DNA of 64,000 nucleotides from Siphonodentalium dalli (lineage: Eukaryota; Mollusca; Scaphopoda; Gadilida; Siphonodentaliidae), in contig CP136063.1 in the NCBI GenBank assembly GCA_032622095.1, forward strand, positions 36,432,106 through 36,496,105, in the 5' to 3' direction. Numbering within the stretch: position 1 is the first letter of the stretch; every line of letters begins with the position of its first letter. Below are positions 1 to 14,845 of this stretch, in pieces. A program made the position numbers and the translations under genes. The notes beneath the pieces are model-generated. The model searched no databases. It saw only the letters and a list, made by a program, of their open reading frames with translations, and had not been told where the DNA came from.

Positions 1-3000
1 TTTGGTCGATACATACATCTTGATATCCACTGAATCATGAGCACATCAAAAACTCTGTCCGTCTTTCCTCTCCAGAGTTATCTCCCATATATATGTCAAC
101 CTCGAAATGTTCTGATCGCCTGTTCTCACATAGCAAGAAAGATAGCTGGATTTAGTTTCTATGGTAGTGCTGGCCGTTGTCAATATACTTCACAAAAATA
201 ATTTGGACAGGGTCGGACTTACATTTTTTGGTTAGGGTGGGGGCGAAATTTTCGCAATTTTATTTTTGCGATGATTTCAACCATTTTTACTACCATGTAT
301 CTTTAGGACGTACTAATGATCCTCCTGAAAGAATTTTGTAAATCGGTTGAGAAATGTCCAAGTTACAGACCATCGAATATTGTATTCATACATTGGCTGA
401 GGAGAAAGTGGTTGTGAGCACAACTCCTCCTAGACGACGCACATGAGCAGGATTTGGTTTATGTGAGCGTGTTATTCATAGAGAGAAGACGAACTGGTGC
501 AATTTTTACCAAGATCCAAAAATATTTGTCCCTATTAGGAAGGGGGGCAAAAATTGTCATTTTTTATCGTCTCAGATTCGAACCAAAATTGTTGTGAAGT
601 ATCTATAGGACGTTCTGAGAGTACTCAAGAAAGAATTTTGTAAATCGGTTGAAAAATGTAGAAATGTTGGCCCATTAATTCTTATCAAGTTTACAGAAGA
701 TGCACTATGGATTTAAATTCCTACAACCAATCGTCACTTTTTTGGTGTCATTCGATGGGGAATTGCTAGTACTTCTAAACGATTACCTATTTGCCGTATT
801 ATGTCGATGGAAGCCAGAGATAATCGAAATGTATATACTGAACAGCATACATATAGGCCTACATAGTAGAATATCGCCACAATATCTTACTAAAACCCTA
901 CTATATAATAAAGGGGCATCAATTGCGAACACAATCACGCAAAAATTAGCTCGATATCCCGAAAATTGGCCGAGATATGGTGACTTTTCTACCCGCGTCA
1001 CCTAATTCCGAGGTATGGGTGGGGGTCACACCAGAAGGTTCCAACTGAACACAGAAATGTCAAGAAACCGTACTATGGACATAACAATCAATTCCGCGCG
1101 ATTCCCTAATTATACTTCCATGTTTTACATGGAAGTATATTGTTTTTGTGATTTTTATTTTTCTCTATTATTATTCTTTATTCTTCTTAGCAATTTTATA
1201 ATGAGCATAGCTCAGTCAATACAAGAGTTAGAAAGCTAAAACTTTGTATGTATATATATGTATACAAACTCTAGTGCTTAGGCCTATTGAGAATCATGTC
1301 CTCGCTTGATTTGCAGAGTTATCTCCCTTTATGTGAACAATTGGTGTTTTCAGAACTCCGAAAATATAAGGAGTACAGCACTGAAATTTGGTCGATACAT
1401 ACATCTTGATATCCACTGAATCATGAGCACATCAAAAACTCTGTCCGTCTTTCCTCTCCAGAGTTATCTCCCATATATATGTCAACCTCGAAATGTTCTG
1501 ATCGCCTGTTCTCACATAGCAAGAAAGATAGCTGGATTTAGTTTCTATGGTAGTGCTGGCCGTTGTCAATATACTTCACAAAAATAATTTGGACAGGGTC
1601 GGACTTACATTTTTTGGTTAGGGTGGGGGCGAAATTTTCGCAATTTTATTTTTGCGATGATTTCAACCATTTTTACTACCATGTATCTTTAGGACGTACT
1701 AATGATCCTCCTGAAAGAATTTTGTAAATCGGTTGAGAAATGTCCAAGTTACAGACCATCGAATATTGTATTCATACATTGGCTGAGGAGAAAGTGGTTG
1801 TGAGCACAACTCCTCCTAGACGACGCACATGAGCAGGATTTGGTTTATGTGAGCGTGTTATTCATAGAGAGAAGACGAACTGGTGCAATTTTTACCAAGA
1901 TCCAAAAATATTTGTCCCTATTAGGAAGGGGGGCAAAAATTGTCATTTTTTATCGTCTCAGATTCGAACCAAAATTGTTGTGAAGTATCTATAGGACGTT
2001 CTGAGAGTACTCAAGAAAGAATTTTGTAAATCGGTTGAAAAATGTAGAAATGTTGGCCCATTAATTCTTATCAAGTTTACAGAAGATGCACTATGGATTT
2101 AAATTCCTACAACCAATCGTCACTTTTTTGGTGTCATTCGATGGGGAATTGCTAGTACTTCTAAACGATTACCTATTTGCCGTATTATGTCGATGGAAGC
2201 CAGAGATAATCGAAATGTATATACTGAACAGCATACATATAGGCCTACATAGTAGAATATCGCCACAATATCTTACTAAAACCCTACTATATAATAAAGG
2301 GGCATCAATTGCGAACACAATCACGCAAAAATTAGCTCGATATCCCGAAAATTGGCCGAGATATGGTGACTTTTCTACCCGCGTCACCTAATTCCGAGGT
2401 ATGGGTGGGGGTCACACCAGAAGGTTCCAACTGAACACAGAAATGTCAAGAAACCGTACTATGGACATAACAATCAATTCCGCGCGATTCCCTAATTATA
2501 CTTCCATGTTTTACATGGAAGTATATTGTTTTTGTGATTTTTATTTTTCTCTATTATTATTCTTTATTCTTCTTAGCAATTTTATAATGAGCATAGCTCA
2601 GTCAATACAAGAGTTAGAAAGCTAAAACTTTGTATGTATATATATGTATACAAACTCTAGTGCTTAGGCCTATTGAGAATCATGTCCTCGCTTGATTTGC
2701 AGAGTTATCTCCCTTTATGTGAACAATTGGTGTTTTCAGAACTCCGAAAATATAAGGAGTACAGCACTGAAATTTGGTCGATACATACATCTTGATATCC
2801 ACTGAATCATGAGCACATCAAAAACTCTGTCCGTCTTTCCTCTCCAGAGTTATCTCCCATATATATGTCAACCTCGAAATGTTCTGATCGCCTGTTCTCA
2901 CATAGCAAGAAAGATAGCTGGATTTAGTTTCTATGGTAGTGCTGGCCGTTGTCAATATACTTCACAAAAATAATTTGGACAGGGTCGGACTTACATTTTT

Positions 3001-6000
3001 TGGTTAGGGTGGGGGCGAAATTTTCGCAATTTTATTTTTGCGATGATTTCAACCATTTTTACTACCATGTATCTTTAGGACGTACTAATGATCCTCCTGA
3101 AAGAATTTTGTAAATCGGTTGAGAAATGTCCAAGTTACAGACCATCGAATATTGTATTCATACATTGGCTGAGGAGAAAGTGGTTGTGAGCACAACTCCT
3201 CCTAGACGACGCACATGAGCAGGATTTGGTTTATGTGAGCGTGTTATTCATAGAGAGAAGACGAACTGGTGCAATTTTTACCAAGATTCAAAAATATTTG
3301 TCCCTATTAGGAAGGGGGGCAAAAATTGTCATTTTTTATCGTCTCAGATTCGAACCAAAATTGTTGTGAAGTATCTATAGGACGTTCTGAGAGTACTCAA
3401 GAAAGAATTTTGTAAATCGGTTGAAAAATGTAGAAATGTTGGCCCATTAATTCTTATCAAGTTTACAGAAGATGCACTATGGATTTAAATTCCTACAACC
3501 AATCGTCACTTTTTTGGTGTCATTCGATGGGGAATTGCTAGTACTTCTAAACGATTACCTATTTGCCGTATTATGTCGATGGAAGCCAGAGATAATCGAA
3601 ATGTATATACTGAACAGCATACATATAGGCCTACATAGTAGAATATCGCCACAATATCTTACTAAAACCCTACTATATAATAAAGGGGCATCAATTGCGA
3701 ACACAATCACGCAAAAATTAGCTCGATATCCCGAAAATTGGCCGAGATATGGTGACTTTTCTACCCGCGTCACCTAATTCCGAGGTATGGGTGGGGGTCA
3801 CACCAGAAGGTTCCAACTGAACACAGAAATGTCAAGAAACCGTACTATGGACATAACAATCAATTCCGCGCGATTCCCTAATTATACTTCCATGTTTTAC
3901 ATGGAAGTATATTGTTTTTGTGATTTTTATTTTTCTCTATTATTATTCTTTATTCTTCTTAGCAATTTTATAATGAGCATAGCTCAGTCAATACAAGAGT
4001 TAGAAAGCTAAAACTTTGTATGTATATATATGTATACAAACTCTAGTGCTTAGGCCTATTGAGAATCATGTCCTCGCTTGATTTGCAGAGTTATCTCCCT
4101 TTATGTGAACAATTGGTGTTTTCAGAACTCCGAAAATATAAGGAGTACAGCACTGAAATTTGGTCGATACATACATCTTGATATCCACTGAATCATGAGC
4201 ACATCAAAAACTCTGTCCGTCTTTCCTCTCCAGAGTTATCTCCCATATATATGTCAACCTCGAAATGTTCTGATCGCCTGTTCTCACATAGCAAGAAAGA
4301 TAGCTGGATTTAGTTTCTATGGTAGTGCTGGCCGTTGTCAATATACTTCACAAAAATAATTTGGACAGGGTCGGACTTACATTTTTTGGTTAGGGTGGGG
4401 GCGAAATTTTCGCAATTTTATTTTTGCGATGATTTCAACCATTTTTACTACCATGTATCTTTAGGACGTACTAATGATCCTCCTGAAAGAATTTTGTAAA
4501 TCGGTTGAGAAATGTCCAAGTTACAGACCATCGAATATTGTATTCATACATTGGCTGAGGAGAAAGTGGTTGTGAGCACAACTCCTCCTAGACGACGCAC
4601 ATGAGCAGGATTTGGTTTATGTGAGCGTGTTATTCATAGAGAGAAGACGAACTGGTGCAATTTTTACCAAGATCCAAAAATATTTGTCCCTATTAGGAAG
4701 GGGGGCAAAAATTGTCATTTTTTATCGTCTCAGATTCGAACCAAAATTGTTGTGAAGTATCTATAGGACGTTCTGAGAGTACTCAAGAAAGAATTTTGTA
4801 AATCGGTTGAAAAATGTAGAAATGTTGGCCCATTAATTCTTATCAAGTTTACAGAAGATGCACTATGGATTTAAATTCCTACAACCAATCGTCACTTTTT
4901 TGGTGTCATTCGATGGGGAATTGCTAGTACTTCTAAACGATTACCTATTTGCCGTATTATGTCGATGGAAGCCAGAGATAATCGAAATGTATATACTGAA
5001 CAGCATACATATAGGCCTACATAGTAGAATATCGCCACAATATCTTACTAAAACCCTACTATATAATAAAGGGGCATCAATTGCGAACACAATCACGCAA
5101 AAATTAGCTCGATATCCCGAAAATTGGCCGAGATATGGTGACTTTTCTACCCGCGTCACCTAATTCCGAGGTATGGGTGGGGGTCACACCAGAAGGTTCC
5201 AACTGAACACAGAAATGTCAAGAAACCGTACTATGGACATAACAATCAATTCCGCGCGATTCCCTAATTATACTTCCATGTTTTACATGGAAGTATATTG
5301 TTTTTGTGATTTTTATTTTTCTCTATTATTATTCTTTATTCTTCTTAGCAATTTTATAATGAGCATAGCTCAGTCAATACAAGAGTTAGAAAGCTAAAAC
5401 TTTGTATGTATATATATGTATACAAACTCTAGTGCTTAGGCCTATTGAGAATCATGTCCTCGCTTGATTTGCAGAGTTATCTCCCTTTATGTGAACAATT
5501 GGTGTTTTCAGAACTCCGAAAATATAAGGAGTACAGCACTGAAATTTGGTCGATACATACATCTTGATATCCACTGAATCATGAGCACATCAAAAACTCT
5601 GTCCGTCTTTCCTCTCCAGAGTTATCTCCCATATATATGTCAACCTCGAAATGTTCTGATCGCCTGTTCTCACATAGCAAGAAAGATAGCTGGATTTAGT
5701 TTCTATGGTAGTGCTGGCCGTTGTCAATATACTTCACAAAAATAATTTGGACAGGGTCGGACTTACATTTTTTGGTTAGGGTGGGGGCGAAATTTTCGCA
5801 ATTTTATTTTTGCGATGATTTCAACCATTTTTACTACCATGTATCTTTAGGACGTACTAATGATCCTCCTGAAAGAATTTTGTAAATCGGTTGAGAAATG
5901 TCCAAGTTACAGACCATCGAATATTGTATTCATACATTGGCTGAGGAGAAAGTGGTTGTGAGCACAACTCCTCCTAGACGACGCACATGAGCAGGATTTG

Positions 6001-9000
6001 GTTTATGTGAGCGTGTTATTCATAGAGAGAAGACGAACTGGTGCAATTTTTACCAAGATCCAAAAATATTTGTCCCTATTAGGAAGGGGGGCAAAAATTG
6101 TCATTTTTTATCGTCTCAGATTCGAACCAAAATTGTTGTGAAGTATCTATAGGACGTTCTGAGAGTACTCAAGAAAGAATTTTGTAAATCGGTTGAAAAA
6201 TGTAGAAATGTTGGCCCATTAATTCTTATCAAGTTTACAGAAGATGCACTATGGATTTAAATTCCTACAACCAATCGTCACTTTTTTGGTGTCATTCGAT
6301 GGGGAATTGCTAGTACTTCTAAACGATTACCTATTTGCCGTATTATGTCGATGGAAGCCAGAGATAATCGAAATGTATATACTGAACAGCATACATATAG
6401 GCCTACATAGTAGAATATCGCCACAATATCTTACTAAAACCCTACTATATAATAAAGGGGCATCAATTGCGAACACAATCACGCAAAAATTAGCTCGATA
6501 TCCCGAAAATTGGCCGAGATATGGTGACTTTTCTACCCGCGTCACCTAATTCCGAGGTATGGGTGGGGGTCACACCAGAAGGTTCCAACTGAACACAGAA
6601 ATGTCAAGAAACCGTACTATGGACATAACAATCAATTCCGCGCGATTCCCTAATTATACTTCCATGTTTTACATGGAAGTATATTGTTTTTGTGATTTTT
6701 ATTTTTCTCTATTATTATTCTTTATTCTTCTTAGCAATTTTATAATGAGCATAGCTCAGTCAATACAAGAGTTAGAAAGCTAAAACTTTGTATGTATATA
6801 TATGTATACAAACTCTAGTGCTTAGGCCTATTGAGAATCATGTCCTCGCTTGATTTGCAGAGTTATCTCCCTTTATGTGAACAATTGGTGTTTTCAGAAC
6901 TCCGAAAATATAAGGAGTACAGCACTGAAATTTGGTCGATACATACATCTTGATATCCACTGAATCATGAGCACATCAAAAACTCTGTCCGTCTTTCCTC
7001 TCCAGAGTTATCTCCCATATATATGTCAACCTCGAAATGTTCTGATCGCCTGTTCTCACATAGCAAGAAAGATAGCTGGATTTAGTTTCTATGGTAGTGC
7101 TGGCCGTTGTCAATATACTTCACAAAAATAATTTGGACAGGGTCGGACTTACATTTTTTGGTTAGGGTGGGGGCGAAATTTTCGCAATTTTATTTTTGCG
7201 ATGATTTCAACCATTTTTACTACCATGTATCTTTAGGACGTACTAATGATCCTCCTGAAAGAATTTTGTAAATCGGTTGAGAAATGTCCAAGTTACAGAC
7301 CATCGAATATTGTATTCATACATTGGCTGAGGAGAAAGTGGTTGTGAGCACAACTCCTCCTAGACGACGCACATGAGCAGGATTTGGTTTATGTGAGCGT
7401 GTTATTCATAGAGAGAAGACGAACTGGTGCAATTTTTACCAAGATCCAAAAATATTTGTCCCTATTAGGAAGGGGGGCAAAAATTGTCATTTTTTATCGT
7501 CTCAGATTCGAACCAAAATTGTTGTGAAGTATCTATAGGACGTTCTGAGAGTACTCAAGAAAGAATTTTGTAAATCGGTTGAAAAATGTAGAAATGTTGG
7601 CCCATTAATTCTTATCAAGTTTACAGAAGATGCACTATGGATTTAAATTCCTACAACCAATCGTCACTTTTTTGGTGTCATTCGATGGGGAATTGCTAGT
7701 ACTTCTAAACGATTACCTATTTGCCGTATTATGTCGATGGAAGCCAGAGATAATCGAAATGTATATACTGAACAGCATACATATAGGCCTACATAGTAGA
7801 ATATCGCCACAATATCTTACTAAAACCCTACTATATAATAAAGGGGCATCAATTGCGAACACAATCACGCAAAAATTAGCTCGATATCCCGAAAATTGGC
7901 CGAGATATGGTGACTTTTCTACCCGCGTCACCTAATTCCGAGGTATGGGTGGGGGTCACACCAGAAGGTTCCAACTGAACACAGAAATGTCAAGAAACCG
8001 TACTATGGACATAACAATCAATTCCGCGCGATTCCCTAATTATACTTCCATGTTTTACATGGAAGTATATTGTTTTTGTGATTTTTATTTTTCTCTATTA
8101 TTATTCTTTATTCTTCTTAGCAATTTTATAATGAGCATAGCTCAGTCAATACAAGAGTTAGAAAGCTAAAACTTTGTATGTATATATATGTATACAAACT
8201 CTAGTGCTTAGGCCTATTGAGAATCATGTCCTCGCTTGATTTGCAGAGTTATCTCCCTTTATGTGAACAATTGGTGTTTTCAGAACTCCGAAAATATAAG
8301 GAGTACAGCACTGAAATTTGGTCGATACATACATCTTGATATCCACTGAATCATGAGCACATCAAAAACTCTGTCCGTCTTTCCTCTCCAGAGTTATCTC
8401 CCATATATATGTCAACCTCGAAATGTTCTGATCGCCTGTTCTCACATAGCAAGAAAGATAGCTGGATTTAGTTTCTATGGTAGTGCTGGCCGTTGTCAAT
8501 ATACTTCACAAAAATAATTTGGACAGGGTCGGACTTACATTTTTTGGTTAGGGTGGGGGCGAAATTTTCGCAATTTTATTTTTGCGATGATTTCAACCAT
8601 TTTTACTACCATGTATCTTTAGGACGTACTAATGATCCTCCTGAAAGAATTTTGTAAATCGGTTGAGAAATGTCCAAGTTACAGACCATCGAATATTGTA
8701 TTCATACATTGGCTGAGGAGAAAGTGGTTGTGAGCACAACTCCTCCTAGACGACGCACATGAGCAGGATTTGGTTTATGTGAGCGTGTTATTCATAGAGA
8801 GAAGACGAACTGGTGCAATTTTTACCAAGATCCAAAAATATTTGTCCCTATTAGGAAGGGGGGCAAAAATTGTCATTTTTTATCGTCTCAGATTCGAACC
8901 AAAATTGTTGTGAAGTATCTATAGGACGTTCTGAGAGTACTCAAGAAAGAATTTTGTAAATCGGTTGAAAAATGTAGAAATGTTGGCCCATTAATTCTTA

Positions 9001-12000
9001 TCAAGTTTACAGAAGATGCACTATGGATTTAAATTCCTACAACCAATCGTCACTTTTTTGGTGTCATTCGATGGGGAATTGCTAGTACTTCTAAACGATT
9101 ACCTATTTGCCGTATTATGTCGATGGAAGCCAGAGATAATCGAAATGTATATACTGAACAGCATACATATAGGCCTACATAGTAGAATATCGCCACAATA
9201 TCTTACTAAAACCCTACTATATAATAAAGGGGCATCAATTGCGAACACAATCACGCAAAAATTAGCTCGATATCCCGAAAATTGGCCGAGATATGGTGAC
9301 TTTTCTACCCGCGTCACCTAATTCCGAGGTATGGGTGGGGGTCACACCAGAAGGTTCCAACTGAACACAGAAATGTCAAGAAACCGTACTATGGACATAA
9401 CAATCAATTCCGCGCGATTCCCTAATTATACTTCCATGTTTTACATGGAAGTATATTGTTTTTGTGATTTTTATTTTTCTCTATTATTATTCTTTATTCT
9501 TCTTAGCAATTTTATAATGAGCATAGCTCAGTCAATACAAGAGTTAGAAAGCTAAAACTTTGTATGTATATATATGTATACAAACTCTAGTGCTTAGGCC
9601 TATTGAGAATCATGTCCTCGCTTGATTTGCAGAGTTATCTCCCTTTATGTGAACAATTGGTGTTTTCAGAACTCCGAAAATATAAGGAGTACAGCACTGA
9701 AATTTGGTCGATACATACATCTTGATATCCACTGAATCATGAGCACATCAAAAACTCTGTCCGTCTTTCCTCTCCAGAGTTATCTCCCATATATATGTCA
9801 ACCTCGAAATGTTCTGATCGCCTGTTCTCACATAGCAAGAAAGATAGCTGGATTTAGTTTCTATGGTAGTGCTGGCCGTTGTCAATATACTTCACAAAAA
9901 TAATTTGGACAGGGTCGGACTTACATTTTTTGGTTAGGGTGGGGGCGAAATTTTCGCAATTTTATTTTTGCGATGATTTCAACCATTTTTACTACCATGT
10001 ATCTTTAGGACGTACTAATGATCCTCCTGAAAGAATTTTGTAAATCGGTTGAGAAATGTCCAAGTTACAGACCATCGAATATTGTATTCATACATTGGCT
10101 GAGGAGAAAGTGGTTGTGAGCACAACTCCTCCTAGACGACGCACATGAGCAGGATTTGGTTTATGTGAGCGTGTTATTCATAGAGAGAAGACGAACTGGT
10201 GCAATTTTTACCAAGATCCAAAAATATTTGTCCCTATTAGGAAGGGGGGCAAAAATTGTCATTTTTTATCGTCTCAGATTCGAACCAAAATTGTTGTGAA
10301 GTATCTATAGGACGTTCTGAGAGTACTCAAGAAAGAATTTTGTAAATCGGTTGAAAAATGTAGAAATGTTGGCCCATTAATTCTTATCAAGTTTACAGAA
10401 GATGCACTATGGATTTAAATTCCTACAACCAATCGTCACTTTTTTGGTGTCATTCGATGGGGAATTGCTAGTACTTCTAAACGATTACCTATTTGCCGTA
10501 TTATGTCGATGGAAGCCAGAGATAATCGAAATGTATATACTGAACAGCATACATATAGGCCTACATAGTAGAATATCGCCACAATATCTTACTAAAACCC
10601 TACTATATAATAAAGGGGCATCAATTGCGAACACAATCACGCAAAAATTAGCTCGATATCCCGAAAATTGGCCGAGATATGGTGACTTTTCTACCCGCGT
10701 CACCTAATTCCGAGGTATGGGTGGGGGTCACACCAGAAGGTTCCAACTGAACACAGAAATGTCAAGAAACCGTACTATGGACATAACAATCAATTCCGCG
10801 CGATTCCCTAATTATACTTCCATGTTTTACATGGAAGTATATTGTTTTTGTGATTTTTATTTTTCTCTATTATTATTCTTTATTCTTCTTAGCAATTTTA
10901 TAATGAGCATAGCTCAGTCAATACAAGAGTTAGAAAGCTAAAACTTTGTATGTATATATATGTATACAAACTCTAGTGCTTAGGCCTATTGAGAATCATG
11001 TCCTCGCTTGATTTGCAGAGTTATCTCCCTTTATGTGAACAATTGGTGTTTTCAGAACTCCGAAAATATAAGGAGTACAGCACTGAAATTTGGTCGATAC
11101 ATACATCTTGATATCCACTGAATCATGAGCACATCAAAAACTCTGTCCGTCTTTCCTCTCCAGAGTTATCTCCCATATATATGTCAACCTCGAAATGTTC
11201 TGATCGCCTGTTCTCACATAGCAAGAAAGATAGCTGGATTTAGTTTCTATGGTAGTGCTGGCCGTTGTCAATATACTTCACAAAAATAATTTGGACAGGG
11301 TCGGACTTACATTTTTTGGTTAGGGTGGGGGCGAAATTTTCGCAATTTTATTTTTGCGATGATTTCAACCATTTTTACTACCATGTATCTTTAGGACGTA
11401 CTAATGATCCTCCTGAAAGAATTTTGTAAATCGGTTGAGAAATGTCCAAGTTACAGACCATCGAATATTGTATTCATACATTGGCTGAGGAGAAAGTGGT
11501 TGTGAGCACAACTCCTCCTAGACGACGCACATGAGCAGGATTTGGTTTATGTGAGCGTGTTATTCATAGAGAGAAGACGAACTGGTGCAATTTTTACCAA
11601 GATCCAAAAATATTTGTCCCTATTAGGAAGGGGGGCAAAAATTGTCATTTTTTATCGTCTCAGATTCGAACCAAAATTGTTGTGAAGTATCTATAGGACG
11701 TTCTGAGAGTACTCAAGAAAGAATTTTGTAAATCGGTTGAAAAATGTAGAAATGTTGGCCCATTAATTCTTATCAAGTTTACAGAAGATGCACTATGGAT
11801 TTAAATTCCTACAACCAATCGTCACTTTTTTGGTGTCATTCGATGGGGAATTGCTAGTACTTCTAAACGATTACCTATTTGCCGTATTATGTCGATGGAA
11901 GCCAGAGATAATCGAAATGTATATACTGAACAGCATACATATAGGCCTACATAGTAGAATATCGCCACAATATCTTACTAAAACCCTACTATATAATAAA

Positions 12001-14745
12001 GGGGCATCAATTGCGAACACAATCACGCAAAAATTAGCTCGATATCCCGAAAATTGGCCGAGATATGGTGACTTTTCTACCCGCGTCACCTAATTCCGAG
12101 GTATGGGTGGGGGTCACACCAGAAGGTTCCAACTGAACACAGAAATGTCAAGAAACCGTACTATGGACATAACAATCAATTCCGCGCGATTCCCTAATTA
12201 TACTTCCATGTTTTACATGGAAGTATATTGTTTTTGTGATTTTTATTTTTCTCTATTATTATTCTTTATTCTTCTTAGCAATTTTATAATGAGCATAGCT
12301 CAGTCAATACAAGAGTTAGAAAGCTAAAACTTTGTATGTATATATATGTATACAAACTCTAGTGCTTAGGCCTATTGAGAATCATGTCCTCGCTTGATTT
12401 GCAGAGTTATCTCCCTTTATGTGAACAATTGGTGTTTTCAGAACTCCGAAAATATAAGGAGTACAGCACTGAAATTTGGTCGATACATACATCTTGATAT
12501 CCACTGAATCATGAGCACATCAAAAACTCTGTCCGTCTTTCCTCTCCAGAGTTATCTCCCATATATATGTCAACCTCGAAATGTTCTGATCGCCTGTTCT
12601 CACATAGCAAGAAAGATAGCTGGATTTAGTTTCTATGGTAGTGCTGGCCGTTGTCAATATACTTCACAAAAATAATTTGGACAGGGTCGGACTTACATTT
12701 TTTGGTTAGGGTGGGGGCGAAATTTTCGCAATTTTATTTTTGCGATGATTTCAACCATTTTTACTACCATGTATCTTTAGGACGTACTAATGATCCTCCT
12801 GAAAGAATTTTGTAAATCGGTTGAGAAATGTCCAAGTTACAGACCATCGAATATTGTATTCATACATTGGCTGAGGAGAAAGTGGTTGTGAGCACAACTC
12901 CTCCTAGACGACGCACATGAGCAGGATTTGGTTTATGTGAGCGTGTTATTCATAGAGAGAAGACGAACTGGTGCAATTTTTACCAAGATCCAAAAATATT
13001 TGTCCCTATTAGGAAGGGGGGCAAAAATTGTCATTTTTTATCGTCTCAGATTCGAACCAAAATTGTTGTGAAGTATCTATAGGACGTTCTGAGAGTACTC
13101 AAGAAAGAATTTTGTAAATCGGTTGAAAAATGTAGAAATGTTGGCCCATTAATTCTTATCAAGTTTACAGAAGATGCACTATGGATTTAAATTCCTACAA
13201 CCAATCGTCACTTTTTTGGTGTCATTCGATGGGGAATTGCTAGTACTTCTAAACGATTACCTATTTGCCGTATTATGTCGATGGAAGCCAGAGATAATCG
13301 AAATGTATATACTGAACAGCATACATATAGGCCTACATAGTAGAATATCGCCACAATATCTTACTAAAACCCTACTATATAATAAAGGGGCATCAATTGC
13401 GAACACAATCACGCAAAAATTAGCTCGATATCCCGAAATTGGCCGAGATATGGTGACTTTTCTACCCGCGTCACCTAATTCCGAGGTATGGGTGGGGGTC
13501 ACACCAGAAGGTTCCAACTGAACACAGAAATGTCAAGAAACCGTACTATGGACATAACAATCAATTCCGCGCGATTCCCTAATTATACTTCCATGTTTTA
13601 CATGGAAGTATATTGTTTTTGTGATTTTTATTTTTCTCTATTATTATTCTTTATTCTTCTTAGCAATTTTATAATGAGCATAGCTCAGTCAATACAAGAG
13701 TTAGAAAGCTAAAACTTTGTATGTATATATATGTATACAAACTCTAGTGCTTAGGCCTATTGAGAATCATGTCCTCGCTTGATTTGCAGAGTTATCTCCC
13801 TTTATGTGAACAATTGGTGTTTTCAGAACTCCGAAAATATAAGGAGTACAGCACTGAAATTTGGTCGATACATACATCTTGATATCCACTGAATCATGAG
13901 CACATCAAAAACTCTGTCCGTCTTTCCTCTCCAGAGTTATCTCCCATATATATGTCAACCTCGAAATGTTCTGATCGCCTGTTCTCACATAGCAAGAAAG
14001 ATAGCTGGATTTAGTTTCTATGGTAGTGCTGGCCGTTGTCAATATACTTCACAAAAATAATTTGGACAGGGTCGGACTTACATTTTTTGGTTAGGGTGGG
14101 GGCGAAATTTTCGCAATTTTATTTTTGCGATGATTTCAACCATTTTTACTACCATGTATCTTTAGGACGTACTAATGATCCTCCTGAAAGAATTTTGTAA
14201 ATCGGTTGAGAAATGTCCAAGTTACAGACCATCGAATATTGTATTCATACATTGGCTGAGGAGAAAGTGGTTGTGAGCACAACTCCTCCTAGACGACGCA
14301 CATGAGCAGGATTTGGTTTATGTGAGCGTGTTATTCATAGAGAGAAGACGAACTGGTGCAATTTTTACCAAGATCCAAAAATATTTGTCCCTATTAGGAA
14401 GGGGGGCAAAAATTGTCATTTTTTATCGTCTCAGATTCGAACCAAAATTGTTGTGAAGTATCTATAGGACGTTCTGAGAGTACTCAAGAAAGAATTTTGT
14501 AAATCGGTTGAAAAATGTAGAAATGTTGGCCCATTAATTCTTATCAAGTTTACAGAAGATGCACTATGGATTTAAATTCCTACAACCAATCGTCACTTTT
14601 TTGGTGTCATTCGATGGGGAATTGCTAGTACTTCTAAACGATTACCTATTTGCCGTATTATGTCGATGGAAGCCAGAGATAATCGAAATGTATATACTGA
14701 ACAGCATACATATAGGCCTACATAGTAGAATATCGCCACAATATC
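1..14745. repeat. 1386-bp satellite array, 10.6 copies
   Basis: The sequence repeats head to tail with a period of 1386 bp. Copies start at 1, 1387, 2773, 4159, 5545, 6931, 8317, 9703, 11089, 12475 and 13860; the last is cut by the N gap. Copies are almost identical. I see one substitution (C to T at 3288 in copy 3) and one deleted A in the A-run near 13436-13438 of copy 10, which makes that copy 1385 bp. Each unit has an internal old duplication about 303 bp apart (around 300-370 and 603-673 in copy 1, both with GAATTTTGTAAATCGGTTGA) and two GAGTTATCTCCC motifs. Short open frames of 101, 72 and 74 codons recur in every copy, but they overlap on both strands and show no domain, so I do not call genes. 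Confidence 0.97.
1111..1139. repeat. 13-bp perfect hairpin inside each satellite unit
   Basis: Positions 1111-1123 and 1127-1139 are exact reverse complements (TATACTTCCATGT / ACATGGAAGTATA) separated by TTT. The same hairpin recurs in each full copy, offset by 1386 bp. It could be a cruciform or an old transposon end. Confidence 0.9.
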
Positions 14746-14845
14746 NNNNNNNNNNNNNNNNNNNNNNNNNNNNNNNNNNNNNNNNNNNNNNNNNNNNNNN
14801 NNNNNNNNNNNNNNNNNNNNNNNNNNNNNNNNNNNNNNNNNNNNN
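14746..14845. other. Assembly gap (100 N)
   Basis: Exactly 100 unknown bases, the usual placeholder for a gap of unknown size. It interrupts satellite copy 11, so the true array length and the sequence next to 14846 are unknown. Any open frame crossing it is an artefact. Confidence 0.99.
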
